From Chitinophaga pinensis (GTDB lineage: Bacteria > Bacteroidota > Bacteroidia > Flavobacteriales_D > Crocinitomicaceae): DNA of 17,960 nucleotides. A model generated the notes under the pieces. It made no database searches. It was given only the letters and a program-made list of their open reading frames with translations, and was not told the origin of the DNA. Below are positions 8,701-17,960 of this stretch, piece after piece. Position 1 is the first letter of the stretch. Each line of letters begins with the position of its first letter. The stretch is taken from the NCBI GenBank assembly GCA_945868555.1, contig CAMBMC010000017.1, forward strand, positions 1 to 17,960, in the 5' to 3' direction. Both the position numbers and the translations under genes were made by a program.

Positions 8701-11700
8701 ATGCAGTGACACTTCTCGAAAAATTCAATGCGGATTACCCAGAAAGCATCTATCACAAAGAAATCTATTTCCGCCTTGGTAAGTTTTTCTACCACAAACG
8801 CGATTTTAATGATGCTTTAATTTGGTTTAATCAATTGAGTGCAAAGGACATTTCGAAAGAAGATCAGTCAGAGTTTTCATTCAAATTGGGTTATGCGAAT
8901 TTTCAAGAAGCAAACTACGATGCGGCTCGAAGTGCCTTCTACGACATTAAGGACGATTCTACCCAATATGGTCCGCCGGCCCTGTATTTCTATTCTCATA
9001 TTGCCTACATGAACAAGTCGTATTCGGTGGCAGAAGCAGGGTTTATTCGATTAAAGGATAAGGCACAGTATGCTTCTATTGCGCCATACTACTTGGCTCA
9101 AATCTATTATTTGCAGGGGGATTACAAAAAGGTGATCGACATTGCGCCGAATGTGATGGACACCTCTAAGGTCTTCAATCAGAACGACATGAATCACTTG
9201 GTGGGGGACTCCTATTGCCGTGAAAATCAATTTAAAGAGTCGGTGCCTTACCTTGAGGCCTACAATAAAAACGCGCAAACAACTCGAGACGATGACTACC
9301 AATTGGGCTATGCCTACTACCGCTCTGCTATGTACGACAAAGCGGCGAAACTATTTGATCGTGTGGCGAATGGCAAAAAGGATAGTTTAGCACAAGTTGC
9401 CTTGTACCACATTGCTGAGTCACGAATGAAGCAGAATAATTTAGCGTCTGCAAGATCGGCATTTGGCGCAGCGGCAGCGATCACTGTAGATCCTAAAATC
9501 CAAGAAGATGCGCTATACAATTTTGCTGTGCTTTCTTACAAGTTGGACATTAACCCCTTTAATGATGCTGTTGAAGCGTTTGAGTCCTTCTTGGCTGAGT
9601 TTCCAGAATCAGACCGTCGCGATGAGGTGAATCAATACCTCGTGAATGTCTACTCTTCGACAAACAACTATGCAAAAGCCCTTGAATCTTTAGATAAGTT
9701 GCAAAACAAGGATACGCGCTTGAAAACGGTTTATCAGCTGGTTGCATTTAACTATGGTGTAGACTATTTCCAAAAGGGGGACATGAAAAGTGCCTTAAAG
9801 ATGTTTGACCGTGTAAATCAATATCCAGTGGATGCAGCAATCACGGCAAAAGCACGTTTCTGGGCAGCTGATGCGCATTTCCGTTTGGACGACATGGATA
9901 AGGCCATCAAAGGATATCGTGAGTTTATTTCGATGCCTGCAGCACAGACCATCGGACTAAAAGCGGATGCTTACTATAATATGGGGTATGCCTATTTGAA
10001 AAAGAACGACATCACTCAATCAACAGATGCGTTCAGAATCTATTGCCAATCATCGGTAAATGACAAGCGCAAATTGTCTGATGCTCACATGCGGGTTGGA
10101 GATGGTTACTTCGCCACAAAACAAGATGAGTTGGCGGTAAAAAGCTACCAAGAAGTGGTTCGATTGGCTTCAGGCTACGAAGATCAAGCGCTGTTCTACA
10201 TGGCGAAGGCCTATGGATACACGGGAAATGATGACTTGAAAGCTGCGCGCTTATTGGATATTCTTACCAACTATAAAACGTCAAAATACACACTTAAATG
10301 TCTGTATGATGTGGCACTGATTTACAAGTCCAAGGAACAGTTTGAGAAGGCGGACACCTATTTAAGAAGAATTATTGATGAGTATCCAAACTCAGATTTG
10401 GTGGTTGACTGCCGCATTGAACTCGCCGACATCCACTTTAAAAAGCATGATTTCCGTCAATCGGAGTTGGAGTACAAGCAAATTTTGACCGAACACGGCG
10501 AAGACCGCACTGTTTGTGAAAAATCTGTCCGTGGACTTATGGACATTTATGCCGCATTGAAACAACCCGAAAAGGTAAGTGATATTGCTTCACAGTATTC
10601 TTGCGCCAACATTTCAATGGAAGAACAAGAAGGCTTGTACTACTCTCCAGCTGTTGAAGCCTACAAAGACAGTTTATTTGCGGAATCTATTCCTCTTTTC
10701 AAAAAGTACTTGGATAAATTCCCGGCAGGACGATTTTCGGTGGACGCGAAGTTCTTCTTAGGGAATTCATATTTCTCATTGAACGACAAAGAAAATGCAG
10801 TGAAAGCCTATGCACAATGCTTGGAAGGACCAAACAATTCGTATACGGAGTATGCGGCATCACGCGGCGCGCAAATTTATTACAACAGTGAGCGTTACGC
10901 AGAAGCAATTCCATTCTACGAAAGAGTGGAAACAATCAGCTCCAAGCCATCAACGGTATTTTCAGCACGACTTGGCTTGATGCGCAGTTACTTCATTATC
11001 GAAAATTGGCCGAAGGCTTACGAGAAAGCGACCCTAGTGCTCGAGAGTACAGGGATCAACAACACTATTCGTCAAGAAGGAGAATATGTTGCTGGGATTT
11101 CAAGTTATGAGCTTAAGAATTATTCTGCATCCGTTCCGCACCTCGAGTGGTTGGTGAAAAACACCACAACTGCTACCGCTGCAGAAGCGAAGTTTATCAT
11201 CGCTGAAATTTATTACGCAGAACAAGATTATGTCAATTCCGATAAAACCATTCGCGAATTACTGAAGATGAAGCCGAGCTACAACTACTGGACGGCAAAA
11301 GCACTTATTCTTCAATCACGCGTGCAAATGGCAACGGATGATTTTTTCCAAGCTGAGCGAACACTCAACTCCGTCATCAATCACTATAAAACGACGGATG
11401 ATGGAATCTTAACAGAAGCAAACGAGTTGATGCAGGAAATCCAGCAATTGAAGAATCAACCGAAAAGCATCACACCAGAAGGTGAAACAATCATTGAAAT
11501 GAACGAAAATGGGAACTAAGAGATTTATAGCCATACTTGTTGCACTGCTCCCGCTTCTGTCATTTGGGCAGGGTGACTTGGTGATCATTAATGGCATAGG
11601 GAATAGAGACATTCCACCGGCATACCGAATCAGCATGAATCCGGCCATCATTGACACCGTACTCGGCACCCAAGTTCAGCAGTACCCATTGTTATCTTTG

Positions 11701-14700
11701 CGCTTTCCAACACAGATCAAGGTAGATACGATTAAACCGGTTACCATCAAGGTTGAACCAAAGCTTCAACAGCTCTACTCAACGTATGTAAAAGTGGGAA
11801 TTGGCTCTGAATTGATGCCACTTGGAGAGGTGTACTTCGACTCGAAGCGCTCCCGCAAATATGTTTACGGTGTGCATGCCCAACACCTCAGTTCTTTTGG
11901 GAACATTACAAACTATGCACCTGCTCAGTTTGACCGCACTCGCACCAATGTGTATGGTGCCATCAATGAAAAAAACTATTCCCTTCGCGGAGATGTGCAC
12001 TACAATAACCAAGGTTTACATTATTATGGCTTAGTTGATTCCGTTCAATCGGTTGAGCGAAGCACAATTGCGCAGCGTTACCAAGACGTAGGCGCCGTTT
12101 TTTCCTTTGATTCACACAAGAAGGATAGCGCTCAATTGAACTATAAAATCAATGTGGCCTACAATCATTTCAACTCAAAAAAGCCCTCTGATTCATTGAG
12201 TGCGTGGAGAGGAAGTGAAAATTATGTGGCTGTTGGTGGTTCAGGTTGGTACCGTCAAGGCAAGGAGATTTTTGCCGCCGAGGCGAATGTGCGCTACAAT
12301 GGTTATCGCTACGGAACGCAGTCTGACACACTTCAGTTTGTGGCAGATTCCGGTTTAGTATTGAATAACACAGTCATTAATTTAAAACCAACAGTGACCA
12401 CACAATTGTGGAACAACCGTTTCCGCGCTATTTTAGGCTTTGATTTTGTGGTGGATGCAAGCACACAAACAAAGGTGCATCTGTATCCTGTTGCAGAGAT
12501 AAAATACTCTTTGTTTAATGATATTTTTATCCCATTCATTGGTGTACGAGGTGGATTAAAACAACGCACGTTTAGATCAACGGTAGATGACAACGAATTT
12601 GTCTTGTCAAACCTTCAATTGAAAAACGAAAACACAGGCATCGATGTTTATGGAGGATTTAAAGGAACACTTTCGAGCCGCATTAGCTTCAATGTGAATG
12701 CAAGCTTTGCCCGAGTGAAAGACAAGGCCTTTTTTATTACAGACACGACATTCTCTTTGGGGAATAAATTCAACTTGATGTATGACACATTGAATCAAAC
12801 AACCATTGAAGGTTCAGTTTCGTACCAAATGAATGAGAAACTGAAGGTAGATGCCATTGGTCGCTACTATTCGTATTTATTGCTGAACAACTCCTATGCG
12901 TGGAATCTTCCACAATGGCAGGCAGGCGTTCGAGGAAGCTACAATTTGTATGATAAGTTTCTTGTGAATCTTGATGTCAACTTTGAAGGCGGACGCAAGG
13001 CATTGGTGTATGATGCTACAGAGTCTGACGTGACCTTAGAGAACGGACAGTTGGCAAAGCGCATGGGATTGATTACAGACATTAACCTTGGCTTGGAATA
13101 TCGCTACAACAAACGTGTCTCAGCCTTCATTCAATTCAACAACTTGGCTTCGCAGAGATACTTTAGGTGGTACAATCATCCAGTTCAAATTTTCCAAGTA
13201 ATGGGGGGAATAACGGCGCGATTTTAATCGGCTGATTGCTCAGTTTTCTTCTTAAAAAGACCGTTGAAAAACCCAGGTTTCTTTTGCTGCTTTTTACTCG
13301 GGAAGTAGGTGCGTTGGCGCAGAAACACCATGACCACACCAACGGTGATAGATGCATCAGCGAGGTTCCAAATAGCTGGAAACACTTCTGAACCACCTAG
13401 CCAAGGCATTCCTTTTGGCCAGTGCGCTTGAAACTTAAACATGTCGACAACATTTCCCAATAAAAATCCGGTGTGCCGACGTTCAACCACAAAACTTTCG
13501 TAGCAGGTTGCCTTTACGCCCGAGCCATCTAGTTGATTAAATCCAATGCATGGATCAAAGGGGAAAATAAAGTCGTAACACATCGAGTCGATGAGGTTTC
13601 CTGTTGCTCCCGCAAAGATTAATCCTACGGCAATGAGAAACTCGCGTCGCGCCCCTGCTTGGGATTGTTTGTACCAATAATAAGCGATTCCGGTAATGGC
13701 GATGATTCTGAAAATACTTAGCGCGAGCTTGTGCCACATTTGATTTCCAAAGGTTGTCCCGAAGGCCATACCTTGATTTTCGACATATTCCAAGACAAAC
13801 CAATCCCCGAAAACAGGTACCGTTTCCATGGGAAAAAAATGGGTTTTGATATAGATTTTAATGAATTGGTCGGCCAATAAAACAACAAGAATCAAAACAC
13901 CAACAACCCACAAATTCTTTTTCACAGCTTATTTGTTTTGCGCGTTTTTAGCGTCAATACTCATGGTCGCATGAGGCACTAAACGGAGGCGCTCTTTTGC
14001 AATGAGTTTACCGGTAACACGACAAATACCGTACGTTTTGTTTTCAATACGCACAAGTGCAGCATGCAAGCTTTGGATAAACTTCTCTTGACGTGCGGCC
14101 AATTGCGCCACTTCCTCGCGAGATAAGGTGTCAGAACCGTCTTCCATCATATTGAATGTACGGCCAGTATCATCTGTGCCATGGTCGTCGTTGTGCGAAA
14201 GAGATCCTTTCAATAAATCGTAATCGTCTTGAGCTTCTTTAAGCTTTTTTTGAATTAGATCCTTGAACTCGGCTAACTCAGTATCTGAATATCTCGTTTT
14301 TTCCTGTGACATGACATTTTGGTTTTGAACATTCCCGCAGGCGGGACGTGGCCGCAAATATAAGCGAAAATAGGTAAGTACCAAGTAAAAATTAAGTAGA
14401 TGAAAGTTTGTTTACTTTAACCCTTTGTTGACAATATGTATCTTCGTGCCATGGTAAAATTGTTTCTAGGAAATCGAACGGGGGTACTTCTCCTCATTCC
14501 CTTCTTTATGCTGGGCTATTTTCTCTTGGATCAGTTCACGGGTTATTATCCGCATAACGCTGAGACAAATAGTGGTATGTGGGGCACTTCTATTCCTTTA
14601 ACCGACTCATTTTTGGAAATTTCAGGGGCGATTCTTGTCGTAATTAACGCCTTGGCGATAAACATGATTTACAATGCCAACGAATTTTTAGAGCGTAACA

Positions 14701-17700
14701 GTTATATGCCTTCGCTGTTGTATGTCGTGATGATGAGCTTCTACCATGCGACATACTCCATTGACGGGCTTTTGATGGCGCACTCATTTGTCATTGCTAT
14801 GATTTATCAGTTGTTCCTACTTCGTCAAAATGAAGACGGAAGAAAACGGATGTTTAATGGTGCTTTTTTAGCGGGATGTGCCACGACATTTCATCCCCCA
14901 CTGGTGTTGCTTGCACCATTATTGATTGTTATGGCTCGCCGCATACGGCCATTTGTTTTTCGGGAGGCCTTGTTGGTCATTCTAGGAATGGCTATACCCC
15001 TTGTTTATGCTGGTGTCTATCTCTGGTTGTCGGGAAGCACAATCGAGTTGAAATTGATAGATAAATCTACAGATTATCTCAGCAAGCAAACCGATTTTTT
15101 GATCACTTCAGTGTTGTTTACCCTTCTTTTTTTATTGAGTTTGGCTAGTATCTCCTCCCGCATGAAAACAGCATCTATCCGCCTAAAAAAACTAACTAGT
15201 ATGCTCTGGTGGCTGGTTTTACTTGGGTCGATCTTTGGTGTCGCAGACTTTTTTGCGTTTGGTCAAATTGAACGGTTTAGTTTTCTGATGATCCCACTTT
15301 CCTTTTTCCTTCCTTTCTCTTTTGCGAGTCAAACTTTTGGCGGACTCGCCACCGTTCTTTTTTACATCACTTTTGGATATTCTTGCCTGAAATTTTTCCT
15401 TTAACTGGCCTCTGTCCCACGCAATTTATGTAGTTTTGCAGACAAGTGGTCGGCTGTTCGTTTCCACTGTAAACTTGCATAATCGGATGAAATTTGGTGT
15501 TGTTACCTTCCCCGGTTCGAACTGTGATGAAGACATGGTGTATGTTCTTCAAGACATCATGGGACAAAAAGTTGAGCGTCTTTGGCACAAAGACACTGAC
15601 TTGAAAGGTGTAGATTTTGTGGTTCTTCCAGGGGGGTTCTCTTACGGAGACTATCTGCGTTCGGGAGCAATTGCCCGCTTTTCTCCCATTATGAATGAGG
15701 TTGTTACACATGCGGGCAAAGGAGGATATGTACTCGGGGTATGCAACGGATTTCAAATTCTTACTGAATCCGGATTGCTTGAAGGCGCCCTTTTACACAA
15801 CTCAAATCAACAGTTTATCTGTAAAAATGTGTTTTTAAAGCCCGTGTCAACATCGGCAGCGATCACAAAAGCCCTTTCGATAGATAAAGCATATCAAATT
15901 CCAATTGCACATGGAGAAGGGCGCTTTTATGCTGCCGAAGAAACGATGCAATCAATTATAGACAACGATCAGATTTTATTTAAATATTGCAACGAGAGTG
16001 CGGAGGTGAACGACACCAATAACCCAAATGGGGCATTGATGAACATTGCTGGAATCACCAATAAATCGAAGAATGTCTTCGGAATGATGCCTCACCCAGA
16101 ACGCGCCGCAGATCGTTTCCTTGCCAATGAAGATGGCCGCGCACTGTTTGATTCACTACTAAAACATTGCTAATCATACCTAAATGAGGGTTTTATTACT
16201 AGGAAATGGCGGAAGAGAACATGCTTTCGCTTGGAAAATTGCTCAAAGTTCTTTACTGGAAGAATTGTTTATTGCCCCAGGAAATGCTGGAACGCGTCAA
16301 CACGGTCAAAACATTTCTGTTGATGTAAATGACTTTGCGGCTATCCGGGAATTTGTCATCAAGGAACGCATCAACATGGTAGTTGTAGGCCCTGAAGAAC
16401 CTTTGGTAAACGGGATTCATGATTTTTTCTTGGCAGATGAAGTATTGAGAAATGTGCCTGTAATTGGTCCAGCAAAGTGTGCCGCTCAACTTGAGGGAAG
16501 CAAAGATTTCGCAAAACAATTCATGGCGCGCCACAACATTCCCACGGCCAAATATGCTACGTTTACTAAGGAAACACTTGAACAAGGCTATGCGTTCTTG
16601 GAAGCAATGAAACCACCGTATGTATTGAAAGCGGATGGATTAGCTGCCGGAAAAGGCGTGTTGATTCTAGAGGATTTAAAGGAAGCAAAAACCGAGTTGA
16701 AATTGATGCTTGCAGATGCAAAATTTGGGGTAGCAAGCACACGTGTTGTGATCGAACAATTCTTGAAAGGAAACGAACTTTCAGTTTTTGTGATTACAGA
16801 TGGAGATTCCTTCAAAATTTTACCTGAAGCTAAAGACTACAAAAGAATAGGCGAAGGCGATACAGGCTTGAATACTGGTGGAATGGGTGCTGTCTCGCCC
16901 GTGCCATTTGCAGATCCAACATTCTTGGATAAAATTCAAAACCAAATCATTATTCCTACAGTGAAAGGCTTGAGAAACGATAAGATTCCCTACAAAGGTT
17001 TTATTTTCTTTGGCTTGATTAACGTGAAGGGTGAACCTTATGTGATTGAATACAACTGCCGAATGGGCGATCCAGAATCGGAAGTGGTTATTCCTCGTCT
17101 CCGCTCTGACTTGTTGGACTTGTTTGAAGGCGTAGCCACAGGGACGCTTTCTGAACGAGATATACAGTTTTCTGAAAAATGCGCAGCAACCGTGATGATG
17201 GTCTCTGGTGGATACCCAGAAGCGTACGAGAAAGGAAAAACGATTTATGGCTTGAATACCCCAACCGATAGCTTAGTTTTTCACGCTGGCACAGTGGCCG
17301 ATGGTCCTGCTGCGCACACAGCTGGGGGTCGCGTTATTGCTGTAACCTCCTATGGAAAAAACCTAGATGTCGCCTTGAAACGCTCTTATGCTGCAATTGA
17401 GAACATTGAATTTGAAGGAGCATTTTTCCGTAAAGACATAGGTTTTGATGTCTTGTAATATTTCTTTTTTTATATTGCGTAAAGAAATCTCGTAAATGGA
17501 CCCTTCCATATCGGTCGTTGTAATACTTATCTCACTTCTTTTTTCGGCATTCTTCTCCGGAATGGAGATCGCTTTTCTTGCCTCCAATCGACTCAAAGTA
17601 GCACTTGAACGCAACAAGGGAACCCTGTTCGGAAAGACAATTGATGTTTTCTACAAACGCGAGTCAACTTTTATAGCCTTCCTTCTCTTAGGGAACAACA

Positions 17701-17960
17701 TTGCGATTGTGCTTTTTGGAATTTATGCTGCTGCGCTCCTAGAACCAATCATTCATTCATGGGGAATACGTCGCGAAGGGGTGGTGTTGCTTCTTCAAAC
17801 AACATTGTCCACCCTACTTGTTTTAATTACCGCTGAGTTTCTTCCAAAGGCCGTTGTACAGCTGAATCCAAACCGATTCTTGCGCCTGTTCACCTTTCCA
17901 ATGTTTTTGATTTATGTTATCTTGTTTATTCCTACACAGGTAGTTATGCTTTTGAGTTCT

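Overview
The window looks like a chromosomal segment of a Bacteroidota bacterium, most likely Flavobacteriales and possibly close to Crocinitomicaceae/Fluviicola; that placement is an impression, not a search result. The signs are Bacteroidota-type promoters (TTG, then about 19 bases, then TAnnTTTG), lipoproteins of the SbsA-type Ig-like family, a PheS of the Bacteroidota type with a CxxC...CxxC insert, a bacillithiol-linked YtxJ protein, ftsE without ftsX beside it, a DksA-like protein with a decayed zinc finger next to lspA, and an outer-membrane barrel paired with a large TPR protein. No phage, insertion sequence, CRISPR array, tRNA or rRNA is visible. The content is mostly core or housekeeping genes.

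Layout. (1) 1-2992, minus strand: a tightly packed unit of free methionine-(R)-sulfoxide reductase (msrC), an Ig-like lipoprotein with two EF-hand-like loops, and a multi-pass membrane protein of the LPG-synthase/flippase-like family, which is cut by the left edge. (2) 3069-3779, plus: a predicted 3'-5' exonuclease, ending in a bidirectional terminator shared with (3). (3) 3831-4603, minus: two small tandem paralogous lipoproteins behind a strong Bacteroidota-type promoter. (4) 4759-7234, plus: pheS, ytxJ and a lipoprotein glutaminyl-peptide cyclotransferase, spaced 3 and 1 bases apart. (5) 7235-7633: the only long gene-free stretch, holding two period-7 repeat tracts and a cluster of degenerate direct and inverted repeats. 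(6) 7634-8302, minus: ftsE. (7) 8454-13227, plus: a 1021-residue secreted TPR protein overlapping by 11 bases a 572-residue outer-membrane beta-barrel. (8) 13224-14312, minus: dksA-like and lspA, with a clear promoter and a hairpin in the leader. (9) 14451-17960, plus: a DUF6427-like membrane protein, purQ, purD and the start of a CNNM/hemolysin-family membrane protein.

How the genes fit together. Much of the window serves the cell envelope: lipoproteins, lspA (which would process all of them), the TPR/barrel pair, FtsE and the membrane proteins. The rest is translation (pheS), thiol and methionine redox repair (ytxJ, msrC), nucleic-acid processing (exonuclease) and purine synthesis (purQ, purD). 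I found no convincing new defence or mobile system. The most unusual items are the intergenic repeat cluster, the tandem lipoprotein pair, the EF-hand-like loops in two adjacent envelope genes, and the overlapping TPR/barrel pair.
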